Source: Methylocystis heyeri
GTDB lineage: Bacteria > Pseudomonadota > Alphaproteobacteria > Rhizobiales > Beijerinckiaceae
Direction of reading: 5' to 3'
Assembly: GCF_004802635.2 (NCBI RefSeq)
Contig: NZ_CP046052.1
Coordinates: 4,339,001-4,403,000, forward strand
DNA: 64,000 nt
Part shown: positions 56,516 through 64,000 of the stretch, piece by piece
How the letters are laid out: every line of letters begins with the position of its first letter
Position numbering within the stretch: the stretch's first letter is position 1
The notes under the pieces: model-generated
Databases searched by the model: none
What the model was told of the DNA's origin: nothing
The model's input: only the letters and a program-made list of their open reading frames with translations
Program-made: the position numbers and the translations under genes

Positions 56516-57160
56516 TCAGCCCTTGGCCGCGATCTCCTGCGCCGCCGCGAGTTCATGATCCTCCCGACCGACCTTGCGGGCGGAGGGGCGCGACGCGATG
56601 CGCTCGAAATAGGCGGAAATTTCGGGCGTTGTGGGAACAAGCCCGAAAATGGTGGTCCAGCGCAGGGCCGTTCCCCAGAGCAGGTCGGCGGCCGTCAGCC
56701 TGTCGCCGAAAAGATAAGGTCCGCCCGCGAGCTGCGACCGGACGGCCGAAATCACGGCGTCGTAATCGCCATAGGGGCTCATGGCGCGCGAATCGGGAGC
56801 GCGCTGCTGCGAGCGGTCCACGATCGCCGGCTCGAAAGCCGAACCGTAAAAGGCGAGCCAGAGCAAATAGGGGCCGCGCAAGGGATCGCCGATGGCCGGG
56901 GCCAGTCCCGCATCCGGAAAAGCGTCGGCGAGATAGATGTAGATGGCGACCTGCTCCGTCACCACGGCGTCTCCGTGCTTTATCGCCGGGACCTTGCCGA
57001 GCGGATTGACGGCGAGATATTCGGGCTTGAGCTGATCGCCGAGCTTGAGGTTCAGAATATGCAGGCGATAGGGCGCCCCCAGCTCTTCGAGCAGGATGCG
57101 AACGCCCGAGGAGCGTGTGCGCGGCGCGTGATACAGGGTCAATTCGGGCGTATCGGACAT
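56516..57160 (-). CDS. Glutathione S-transferase family protein
   Basis: 214 residues. N-terminal thioredoxin-like domain: LTLYHAPRTRSSGVRILLEELGAPY in parts (Ser at the usual catalytic position SSGVR), NPLGKVPAIKHGDAVVTEQVAIYIYL in parts (GKVPAI cis-Pro, TEQVAI Glu-x-x glutathione site). Helical C-terminal domain with LTAADLLWGTALRW. ATG 57160 has GAGGAA upstream. Substrate unknown. Confidence 0.88.
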   Translation of the reverse strand: MSDTPELTLYHAPRTRSSGVRILLEELGAPYRLHILNLKLGDQLKPEYLAVNPLGKVPAIKHGDAVVTEQVAIYIYLADAFPDAGLAPAIGDPLRGPYLLWLAFYGSAFEPAIVDRSQQRAPDSRAMSPYGDYDAVISAVRSQLAGGPYLFGDRLTAADLLWGTALRWTTIFGLVPTTPEISAYFERIASRPSARKVGREDHELAAAQEIAAKG

Positions 57161-57291
57161 ATCTGGTTCCTCGCAGGCAATGGGGTCCAGATAGCGCGGC
57201 GGCGGGATCAAAATAATGGCGCCCGCAGCGCCGCCTTCATTTTTTGCGGGCGGACCTTCTTCGAGGCTGTCATTTGGCGAGGTTTCCTGTC

Positions 57292-57381
57292 GATTGGACG
57301 TTTCCGTCCGATCGGAAAGCGCATCTTTCCGACGGGAGAATTCTGATCGATCGGACTTTCGGTCCGATCGGAAAACGCGCT
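57292..57381. repeat. Direct pair of palindromic motifs before uvrC
   Basis: GATTGGACGTTTCCGTCCGA-TCGGAAAGCGC at 57292-57322 and GATCGGACTTTCGGTCCGA-TCGGAAAACGCGC at 57350-57381 are two diverged copies, each with an internal GGAC ... GTCC palindrome. The second ends 12 bases before the uvrC ATG. Confidence 0.6.
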
Positions 57382-57392
57382 AAATCATCGCC

Positions 57393-59375
57393 ATGACTTC
57401 CCCCGCCCGGTCCGCCGACGCTCCCCCGGAGGATAAATTCCCCGAAGACGAGGAGGATTTCGCTCTCGAGGAAAGCTCCGGGGTCGACCTCTCTGACGAG
57501 GCCGAGACGCCGGAGAGCGTGAAGCGCGGCATCGCCGTGATCAGGAGCTACTGGAAGAACGCGCCCAACGGACCCGGGGTCTATCGCATGATCGCCGAAA
57601 ACGGCGACGTGCTTTATGTCGGCAAGGCGAAAAACGTCAAAAAGCGGGTGGCGAGCTACACCCGCCTCGCCGGCCATGTGAACCGCATCGCCCGCATGAT
57701 CGCCGCGACCGCGAGCATGGTGTTCATTTCCGTGGAGACGGAAACCGATGCGCTGCTGCTCGAAGCCAATCTGATCAAGCAGCTCAAGCCGCGCTTCAAC
57801 GTACTGATGCGCGACGACAAGTCGTTTCCCTATATTTTGATCGCGCGCGACCATGAGGCCCCGCAAATCACCAAGCATCGTGGCGCCCGCGCGCGAAAAG
57901 GCGATTATTTCGGTCCCTTCGCCAGCGCATGGGCGGTCAATCGGGCGCTGAACGCTTTGGAGCGCGCTTTTCTGCTGCGCTCCTGCGCCGACTCATTTTA
58001 CGAGAACCGCACCCGCCCCTGCCTGCTCTACCAGATCAAGCGCTGCGCCGGCCCCTGCACCGGAGAGATCAGCATCGCGGACTATGCCGAGCTGGTGCAG
58101 GAAGCGCAGGACTTCCTGACCGGCAAAAGCCGCAGCGTGCGCGAGCATCTCGCCGCCGAAATGACCGCCGCCGCGGAGCGGCTGGAGTTCGAGCGCGCGG
58201 CGCGGCTGCGCGACCGCATTTCGGCGCTCTCCGCCATTCAGGGCGCGCAGGGGGTCAATCCGCGCAGCGTCGAGGAGGCCGACGTCTTCGCCATCGCCAA
58301 GGAAGCGGGGCGTTTCTGTATCGAGGCCTTCTTCTTTCGCGCCTATCAGAACTGGGGCAATCGCGCCTATTTTCCGCGCGCCGACCAGAGCCTTTCCGAA
58401 GAAGAAGTGCTGGACGCATTTCTGACCCAGTTCTACGGCGAGCATCCTCCGGCGCCGCTGGTGCTGCTGTCGCATAATATCGAAGATAAGGACGTCCTGG
58501 AGGACGCTCTCTATGTGCGGGCAAAGCGCCGCGTCGAGGTCGCAACGCCGCAGCGAGGCGAGAAGCGCGAACTGGTGGAGCACGCTCTCACCAATGCGCG
58601 CCAGACCATCGGGCGCAAGCTGGCGGAAGACGCCAGCCAGGAAAAGCTCCTCGCCGCAGTCGGGTTGCTGTTCGGGCTCGAAGCTCCCCCGCGGCGAGTC
58701 GAGGTCTACGACAACTCCCACACCGGCGGCGCGCAGGCGATCGGGGCGATGATCGTCGCCGGTCCCGCCGGCTTCATGAAGGCGCATTACCGCACATTCA
58801 ACATAGCGGGCGAAGCGATCACGCCCGGAGACGACTACGGGATGATGCGCGAGGTTCTGTCGCGGCGCTTCGCCCGGCTGGCCAAGACCGGGGAGCGCGA
58901 GGAAGACCCCGAGGCTTTTCCCTCGAAACCCGATCTCATTCTGATCGACGGCGGGCGCGGGCAGTTCGACGCGGCCTGGGAATCGATGAAGGCTTCGGGC
59001 GTCGAGGGCGTCACCATCGTCGGCGTGGCGAAAGGCGTCGACCGCAATGCTGGGCGAGAGACGTTTTTTGCGGAAGGCCGCGAGCCTTTCCGCCTGCCGC
59101 CCCACGATCCTGCGCTTTATTTCATCCAGAGGCTACGGGACGAAGCGCATCGCTTCGCGATCGGAACTCATCGCGCACGCCGCAAAAAGGCTTTCACGAA
59201 AAATCCGCTCGACGAAATCGCCGGCGTGGGGCCTTCGCGCAAACGAGCCCTGCTGCTCGCTTTCGGCTCGGCCAAGGCCGTGGCCGGCGCGGCGCTCTCG
59301 GACCTCGAGAAAGTGCCGGGCGTGAACAAGGCGACGGCGCGGCTGGTGTTCGACCATTTTCAGCGCGGCGATTGA
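57393..59375 (+). CDS. uvrC: Excinuclease ABC subunit C
   Basis: 660 residues; makes both incisions in nucleotide excision repair. An acidic N-terminal extension (~45 residues) precedes the GIY-YIG nuclease ([23 protein letters not shown] in parts), then CAGPCTGEI, the UVR region ([17 protein letters not shown]), the RNase H-like nuclease ([22 protein letters not shown]) and C-terminal helix-hairpin-helix ([23 protein letters not shown]). Complete. The palindromic pair lies directly before its start, so expression may be influenced by it. Confidence 0.96.
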   Translation: MTSPARSADAPPEDKFPEDEEDFALEESSGVDLSDEAETPESVKRGIAVIRSYWKNAPNGPGVYRMIAENGDVLYVGKAKNVKKRVASYTRLAGHVNRIARMIAATASMVFISVETETDALLLEANLIKQLKPRFNVLMRDDKSFPYILIARDHEAPQITKHRGARARKGDYFGPFASAWAVNRALNALERAFLLRSCADSFYENRTRPCLLYQIKRCAGPCTGEISIADYAELVQEAQDFLTGKSRSVREHLAAEMTAAAERLEFERAARLRDRISALSAIQGAQGVNPRSVEEADVFAIAKEAGRFCIEAFFFRAYQNWGNRAYFPRADQSLSEEEVLDAFLTQFYGEHPPAPLVLLSHNIEDKDVLEDALYVRAKRRVEVATPQRGEKRELVEHALTNARQTIGRKLAEDASQEKLLAAVGLLFGLEAPPRRVEVYDNSHTGGAQAIGAMIVAGPAGFMKAHYRTFNIAGEAITPGDDYGMMREVLSRRFARLAKTGEREEDPEAFPSKPDLILIDGGRGQFDAAWESMKASGVEGVTIVGVAKGVDRNAGRETFFAEGREPFRLPPHDPALYFIQRLRDEAHRFAIGTHRARRKKAFTKNPLDEIAGVGPSRKRALLLAFGSAKAVAGAALSDLEKVPGVNKATARLVFDHFQRGD

Positions 59376-59417
59376 TCCCGCGCGCCGAACCGGCATCCAC
59401 TGCGGCTGGAAACGCTT

Positions 59418-61778
59418 TTAGAACTTGTATCCGATCTTCGCCAGCACGCTGCGCGGCGGGCCGGGGAAATAGATGCCGGAGCTCGAGCTCTGCTGATAAT
59501 AGCCGTTGTTGATGAAGCCGATGTAGTGCGTATCGGTGATGTTCATGATCGACAGGCTGGCTTCGAGCGTCCCCCAGTCGAGCTTATGGGTATATTTGCC
59601 GGTGAGGTCCAGAGTGGCGTAGCCGGCGAGCGGCTGGAATCCTGAGGTGTCGCCCGAACGCGAGCCCACGATGTGCAGGATCGGCGTGAAGGTGAATTCA
59701 TCGACGCGCCAATTGGCGCCGAGGGTCGAGATCCAATAGGGCACATCGGGCAATTGTCGGCCGACCACCTGGGCCGAATAGACCGTCGCCGCCGACGCGC
59801 CGGGGAGCACCGGCAGGTTCTGGAGGAATTCGAGGCGCTGATAGCCGAGCGAGGCGAAGAGATCGACCGTCTCGATGGGGGAGTAATGCGCCATGAGCTG
59901 TCCGCCATAGCCTTGCGCTTCGCCGACATTCTGGCTGAAGGGCACGCCGACGCCCGGATCGTAGGAGACGTTCTTATTGTGGTTGCGCGAGTAATAGGCG
60001 GTGGGCTCGATGAAGCCGGAGCCGAACCAGTCGGAGAAGGACCAGTGCAAGCCGAGATCGAGCTGTGTCGAGGTCTCGGGCCGAATCGTATGCCAATATT
60101 GCTCGGCGGTAATGCCCTGCTTCATGAACGCGTTTGCGTTTTGCTGATAGGCCGGCCAACCGTCGTAGCTCCCCCCGCCATAGCCGCCGCCGCCGCTGAA
60201 TTTCAGCTTCAGGTCCTTGGCGAGGTCATAGGAGAGCGCGCCGTAGGGGAGGAATGTCCCGACGGTGAAGCCGGTCACGCTGCGGTTGGGGATGACGCCG
60301 GAAGAGAGCGCGAGCGCGGTGTCGTAGGGCAGGCCCGTGACGCCGTTCGCGTTATACTCGTCGATGCCAGCCATATGCTCCCACACGTAGCGGGCGCCGG
60401 CTTCGAGATGCAGGGGGCCGAAATCGCGGGCGGCGACGCCATAGGCGGCGTTGAAGTTGTGAGAGCTCTTCTGCTGCGCGAGGACCGACCATGAGCCGCC
60501 GGTGAGGCCGCCGGCGGCGTTGGGCTGGAACATCTGCCATTCGGTGGGCGGGCCCGGCAGGTTCTGGACGCCGTACCAATGGCCGACGGTCACGTCCGTA
60601 TCGGCGACTCGCGACTGGATCTCGCTGACCACCCCGTACATGTCGTGGTCGATCAGCCATTTGCGGACCATGCCATTGGCCATGCCGTCGAGGTAGTAGC
60701 CGTCCTCGCGATAATAATAGGGCTTGACGACGACGCGCGTCGCCTCGTTCAGTCGCAGGCTGAACTCCGAGAACGCGGTCCAAATGTCGAAATGCTGGAG
60801 ATTGTAGCCGTAGTAATTGTTCATCTGGCTCGGCAGCGAGCCGGGAATGGCGGCGAAGTCGAACCAGCGGTACACGCCGAGATTGCTGGCCTGATCATAG
60901 GTCAGGCCGCGATAGGTGTTGCCGTCGAAGCTGGTCTTTGCCGCGAAGATCTTGGCCTCGAAGGCCTCCGTCGGCCTCGTGTCGAGGCCGAAGTTGAAAT
61001 CGCCCTTGCCTTGCGGCGATTTTCCGGACCCTCGCCATTTGTCGGCGTCGACGAAGGAGCCGGAGAGAAAGGCCTTGGTCGTTCCGTTGAGGATCGTCCC
61101 GGTGTCGACGCGGGCGAATGTGCGCAGGAAGCTGAAGGAGCCGACGCTCTGCGAGATTTCACCGCCCATTTTTTCTTCTGGCCAGCGAATCTGGCTGTCG
61201 AACGCGCCGCCGACGGTGAAATAAGCGTTCACGTTCGAGGGCATGGGGCCCTCGTGAAGGACGATCTTGCTCAGGTTTTCGTTGTCGATCAGAAAGGTGG
61301 ATCCTGGGCCAGGATCGATCCCGGACAGGGGCAGGCCCTCCACCGTTCCGGTGCTGTTGCCGTGCTGGCTGACCTCGCCGCGGATGCGCAGGCCCTTGTT
61401 GCCGCCGGGAATATTGGCGAGGCCGTAAGGGTCGATCTCCGGGGCGTCCACCGAGGGCAGACGGGAGATGCCGCGGATCGGATTGGTTCCGCCCCCGCCG
61501 GAGGCGAGGTCGATCCCCTGCGCGCCGACGGCGTATTCGGTGGCGGCCGCATCGCGCGGCGTGTCCATGATCGTGTTTTTGGACGTTTCGGCGGAAGTTG
61601 TCGCGCTCGGCGTCCGCCCTGAAGCCCCCGCGCCGCCGATGTCGATCGCCGGCAGAGCCTGTTGCGCGTCGGCGCAGTTCGAAAAAGCGAGCAGCGCGGC
61701 GAGTGAGCCGCTGGCGAGTAGGCGAGCCCGGAAGCCGCAGCTCGGAAGGGACTGTCTGGCCGACGCGGTGCGCTTCAT
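59418..61778 (-). CDS. TonB-dependent outer-membrane receptor
   Basis: 786 residues from ATG 61778 (GAGAGG upstream; signal peptide RARLLASGSLAALLAFSNCADAQQ). Plug domain region with NPIRGISRLPSVDAPEIDPYG in parts, GLRIRGEVSQHGNSTGTVEGLPL in parts, then a beta-barrel very rich in Tyr/Trp/Gly, ending in the typical C-terminal aromatic strand VLAKIGYKF. No N-terminal signalling (STN) domain and no FecIR-type regulators nearby. The ligand is unknown; metal chelates are usual for this family. Confidence 0.88.
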   Translation of the reverse strand: MKRTASARQSLPSCGFRARLLASGSLAALLAFSNCADAQQALPAIDIGGAGASGRTPSATTSAETSKNTIMDTPRDAAATEYAVGAQGIDLASGGGGTNPIRGISRLPSVDAPEIDPYGLANIPGGNKGLRIRGEVSQHGNSTGTVEGLPLSGIDPGPGSTFLIDNENLSKIVLHEGPMPSNVNAYFTVGGAFDSQIRWPEEKMGGEISQSVGSFSFLRTFARVDTGTILNGTTKAFLSGSFVDADKWRGSGKSPQGKGDFNFGLDTRPTEAFEAKIFAAKTSFDGNTYRGLTYDQASNLGVYRWFDFAAIPGSLPSQMNNYYGYNLQHFDIWTAFSEFSLRLNEATRVVVKPYYYREDGYYLDGMANGMVRKWLIDHDMYGVVSEIQSRVADTDVTVGHWYGVQNLPGPPTEWQMFQPNAAGGLTGGSWSVLAQQKSSHNFNAAYGVAARDFGPLHLEAGARYVWEHMAGIDEYNANGVTGLPYDTALALSSGVIPNRSVTGFTVGTFLPYGALSYDLAKDLKLKFSGGGGYGGGSYDGWPAYQQNANAFMKQGITAEQYWHTIRPETSTQLDLGLHWSFSDWFGSGFIEPTAYYSRNHNKNVSYDPGVGVPFSQNVGEAQGYGGQLMAHYSPIETVDLFASLGYQRLEFLQNLPVLPGASAATVYSAQVVGRQLPDVPYWISTLGANWRVDEFTFTPILHIVGSRSGDTSGFQPLAGYATLDLTGKYTHKLDWGTLEASLSIMNITDTHYIGFINNGYYQQSSSSGIYFPGPPRSVLAKIGYKF

Positions 61779-61927
61779 GACGTTTCTGCCTCTCTGCCCG
61801 GCGATCTCGGGCGCGGCTGCTCGGTCCGGTGGGCTTCCCGGAGCAGGCTTCGACCCGTCGATTCGCAATATAGTTCTTTTACTTAATTTGCTCAGGCGGA
61901 GCTTTACAAGGACATTGAGTCGCCACA

Positions 61928-61946
61928 ATGCGCGATATTTGCGCAT
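61928..61946. promoter_or_regulatory. Operator-like inverted repeat upstream of the TonB receptor
   Basis: ATGCGC-GATATTT-GCGCAT, perfect 6-bp arms with an A/T-rich centre, about 150 bases before the receptor start in a locally A/T-rich promoter stretch. It looks like a dimeric regulator site; it does not match a canonical Fur box by eye. Confidence 0.4.
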
Positions 61947-62296
61947 AAACCGAAATAATCTGAGCGAACGTCAGGCAGATGATCGCTTTGTCGGCGGGCG
62001 TGATAAATTAGATACATCACGGTCGGGGGCGGCCCGCGCTCGGCCGCCGAGACCGGCGATCTGGGCGCGCGCCCCGGGGAGGGGCGCGTCCGCGCCCTGG
62101 GGCGGCGCTGGGGCTTGTCAGAGTATTAGCCGAAACATCGAAAGCCTCGGCCGTGTCTTCGGCTGATCTTGCACAAACATTTGTCTAGGCGCCGCTTCTA
62201 TAGCCTTGTCCGTCCGCGCCTCAATTATCTATATAGCAAAATTATATTACGTTCGAAAGCCGCGCCCGAACAAGGCTGGCGCCCCGAGGTGTCCCC
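61947..62296. other. Divergent intergenic region TonB receptor / porin
   Basis: 350 bases with a very G/C-rich middle (around 62030-62110) and A/T-rich flanks. A small inverted repeat ACAAA-CA-TTTGT lies near 62173. No gene recognised; it holds the porin promoter, with GAGGTG as ribosome site before 62297. Confidence 0.45.
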
Positions 62297-63205
62297 ATGA
62301 AAAAATCCGTTCTGTCAATATTGGCCGTCGCCGTGTCGGGCGCTTCCGCAGCCGCTGCGGATCTGCCCTCGCGCAAGGCCCCGCCGATCGTTCCCGTGAC
62401 GGCTCCGCCGCTTTGGACGGGCCTCTACCTCGGCGTCAACGCCGGCTACGCCTTCAGTGGAAGCTCTGACGTCGATGTGGGGATATACCGCATCACATCG
62501 CTCGCTATGGCGCCGCCGACCGGTCTTTCCGTCGCCTCGGCGATCGGCGCCGGCGGTCAATATTCGGCGAACGCCGACGGTTTCATCGGCGGCGGCCAGA
62601 TCGGCTATAATTGGCAGTTTTCCGGCAATTGGGTGGTGGGATTCGAGGCGGACATCCAAGGCGTCGCGGGCGCCAGCCAGAAGACGACGAGCAGCAACGC
62701 GTTCCAGCCCGCTCCGCAGCAATTCCAGATGATCGCCACGACGGTGACGGCGACGAGGAGCCTCGACTATCTCGGCACGGCGCGAGGCCGCATCGGCTAT
62801 CTCGTCACGCCGACCCTGCTGGTCTTCGGCTCCGGAGGTCTCGCCTATGGCGGCGTCGGCTCGAATTTGGGCATTTTCCAGGCCGTGACGACAGGCATGC
62901 CGGTCAATCCCGGCTTCGGCTCCACAGGCGGCTATTCCACCACGCGCGTCGGCTGGAGCGCCGGCGGCGGCCTGGAATGGATGTTCCTGCCGAAATGGAG
63001 CGCAAAGCTCGAATATCTCTATTACGACCTCGGCTCCTTCACTTATCCCGGCTCCTGGCTCGGAGCGACCCACACGTTCGACGGCTCGGCGCTGTTCATC
63101 AACGGCGTGAGCGCGACGACGCGATTCGACGGCCATATCGTCCGCGTCGGCCTCAATTATCACATCGATTGGGGAATTCCGGCGCCGACAGTCGCCAAAT
63201 ACTGA
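62297..63205 (+). CDS. Omp25-like outer-membrane beta-barrel protein
   Basis: 302 residues. Signal peptide (VLSILAVAVSGASAAAADLPS), then the family start LPSRKAPPIVPVTAPPLWTGLYLGVNAGYAF in parts (PPLWTGLYLGVNAGY). Alternating strands with GFIGGGQIGYNWQFSGNWVVGFEADIQG in parts, RGRIGYLVTPTLLVFGSGGLAYGG in parts, KLEYLYYDLGSF, and an ending VRVGLNYHIDWG. Typical 8-strand barrel of Hyphomicrobiales; structural role. Well-placed GAGGTG before the ATG. Confidence 0.92.
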   Translation: MKKSVLSILAVAVSGASAAAADLPSRKAPPIVPVTAPPLWTGLYLGVNAGYAFSGSSDVDVGIYRITSLAMAPPTGLSVASAIGAGGQYSANADGFIGGGQIGYNWQFSGNWVVGFEADIQGVAGASQKTTSSNAFQPAPQQFQMIATTVTATRSLDYLGTARGRIGYLVTPTLLVFGSGGLAYGGVGSNLGIFQAVTTGMPVNPGFGSTGGYSTTRVGWSAGGGLEWMFLPKWSAKLEYLYYDLGSFTYPGSWLGATHTFDGSALFINGVSATTRFDGHIVRVGLNYHIDWGIPAPTVAKY

Positions 63206-63363
63206 ACGACCGTCGGGGCGGCGAGAGCCGCTCCGCCTATCATCATCTCCACGTTAAAATTCGGGGCATGGCGGAGTTCCCGTCGAGGGCGATAAAGAAC
63301 GACCTGACGTTCTGCGTCTCGATTCGACGACGCTCGTAACCGCCCGCTTCGCTCGAGAATGTT

Positions 63364-63753
63364 CTACGCGCCGCCGCAGACATGTTCGGAATCGGGCAGC
63401 TTCCAACTCTTCTTGGTGCGCAGGTTGGTCGTGTAATAGACCTTGCCGCGCGTGTCGCCCGGCGGGCAGTTCAACGGCGTACTGATGAAACACATGCGTA
63501 CGCGGTCCCCCTTGCGCGATTCTTCGATCGCCGGCACGGTTTCATAGGAAACCTGGTAGCCGCCGTTGGAAAAGCGCACGGCGCTGCCCGAATTCGGAAT
63601 CGGCGCAGAGCCGTCGACGAGCCGCGTCTCAACGGCGTCGACGATGGTCACCACGCATGCGCCGACGCGGGTCGGCAAGGCGCCGCCGTTTTCGGCGCAG
63701 GCGGGGTTTGCGATCAAGGCGAGGATAATCCAGATCAGGCGGCTATGCGTCAT
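63364..63753 (-). CDS. Small exported protein of unknown function
   Basis: 129 residues from ATG 63753 (AAGGGG upstream). Signal peptide LIWIILALIANPACAENGG, then a soluble domain with GACVVTIVDAVETRL, SGSAVRFSNGGYQVSYETVP in parts, DRVRMCFISTPLNCPPGD and KSWKLPDSEHVCGGA; four Cys in the mature part suggest disulfides. PDSEHVCGG at the end and YYTTNLRT give no family I can name. It is transcribed away from the NifA-type promoter. Confidence 0.7.
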   Translation of the reverse strand: MTHSRLIWIILALIANPACAENGGALPTRVGACVVTIVDAVETRLVDGSAPIPNSGSAVRFSNGGYQVSYETVPAIEESRKGDRVRMCFISTPLNCPPGDTRGKVYYTTNLRTKKSWKLPDSEHVCGGA

Positions 63754-63862
63754 TTCGGCCCCTTCGAAAGGCGTAAGCTCATTATCCCATATCACAATGC
63801 GCGGCGACGGACCGCAACGGCGCTCCCGATGCGCTGCTGTTGAAGCGCGTCCCGGGCTGGAT

Positions 63863-63895
63863 TGTCAGAGTCCCTACAATGTGGGTTAGCCGACA
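63863..63895 (+). promoter_or_regulatory. Two tandem NifA upstream activator sites (TGT-N10-ACA)
   Basis: TGT-CAGAGTCCCT-ACA at 63863-63878 and TGT-GGGTTAGCCG-ACA at 63880-63895, separated by one base. Both exactly match the consensus TGT-N10-ACA of NifA. They end 43 bases before a sigma-54 promoter, within the usual activator distance. Confidence 0.75.
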
Positions 63896-63938
63896 GGGGG
63901 AAGCCCTGTTTTCCCTTGTTTTCGGCCCGTCTCCCGGG

Positions 63939-63955
63939 TTGGCATGACGGTTGCT
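63939..63955 (+). promoter_or_regulatory. Sigma-54 (-24/-12) promoter
   Basis: TTGGCATGACGGTTGCT matches the consensus TTGGCACGNNNNTTGCW except for one C to T change; GG and GC are at the required 10-base spacing. It points right, toward an ATG at 63995 with CGGAG before it. Confidence 0.8.
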
Positions 63956-63994
63956 TCTCGTCCGGCAGCAAAAATCATCGGACGGAGCGTCACA

Positions 63995-64000
63995 ATGATC
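63995..64000 (+). CDS. Start of a NifA/sigma-54-controlled gene (cut by window edge)
   Basis: Only ATG ATC is inside the window. GGACGGAGCGTCACA before it supplies a GGAG-type ribosome site, and the upstream promoter elements make a gene start here likely. The product cannot be told; from the promoter it should belong to nitrogen fixation or nitrogen metabolism. Confidence 0.45.

Overview
The window is GC-rich chromosome from an alphaproteobacterium, most likely order Hyphomicrobiales (Rhizobiales). Pointers are split ATP synthase b and b' subunits, a ctaCDBGE-type aa3 oxidase operon, IalB-family secreted proteins, a six-domain S1, dnaX-ybaB-recR with the SRP RNA upstream, and an Omp25-like porin. 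A formaldehyde-activating-enzyme (Fae) family protein, a DUF692/DUF2063 copper-peptide type locus and a NifA/sigma-54 promoter at the right edge fit a methylotroph or methanotroph of the Methylocystaceae/Beijerinckiaceae. That genus-level placement is inference.

Layout. 1-2 kb: end of trpF, trpB and a strong terminator. 2-7 kb: one very long PodJ-like coiled-coil/Sel1 polarity protein containing a 7 x 29-residue tandem repeat. 7.7-13.2 kb: a beta-oxidation cluster (acyl-CoA dehydrogenase, thiolase, bifunctional hydratase/dehydrogenase). 13.2-21 kb: an orphan ORF of atypical composition, a PAP2 phosphatase, a pair of M16 peptidases (one catalytic, one without the zinc motif), an anchored TAXI protein and argG. 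21-23.8 kb: atpI-atpB-atpE-atpF'-atpF. 24-25.4 kb: two overlapping exported-protein genes, one IalB-like.

25.7-32.4 kb: the cytochrome c oxidase operon ctaC-ctaD-ctaB-small membrane protein-ctaG-ctaE-DUF983-surf1. These genes encode the catalytic core, haem O synthesis, copper insertion and assembly. 32.6-33.6 kb: an IS5/IS427-type insertion sequence sitting at a CTAG inside an intergenic palindromic repeat. Then thrC and a GNAT acetyltransferase. 35.8-38.7 kb: a divergent Fae homologue facing a bufferin-like RiPP locus (two small Cys-containing precursors, an MNIO/DUF692 enzyme and its DUF2063 partner).

39-50 kb: housekeeping genes rpsA, rpsD, a DsbA-like protein, recR, ybaB, dnaX, ffs (SRP RNA), pssA, psd and a DnaJ-class chaperone. 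50.8-59.4 kb: a SulP transporter, LolA-like carrier, FtsK, a GST and UvrC. 59.4-63.8 kb: a TonB-dependent receptor, an Omp25-like porin and a small exported protein. The right edge carries two tandem TGT-N10-ACA NifA sites, a -24/-12 promoter and the first codons of a gene that runs off the window.

No tRNA, rRNA or CRISPR array was recognised. The items most worth following are the bufferin-like locus with its unusual second precursor, the neighbouring Fae homologue lacking the catalytic histidine position, and the NifA/sigma-54 promoter at the edge.
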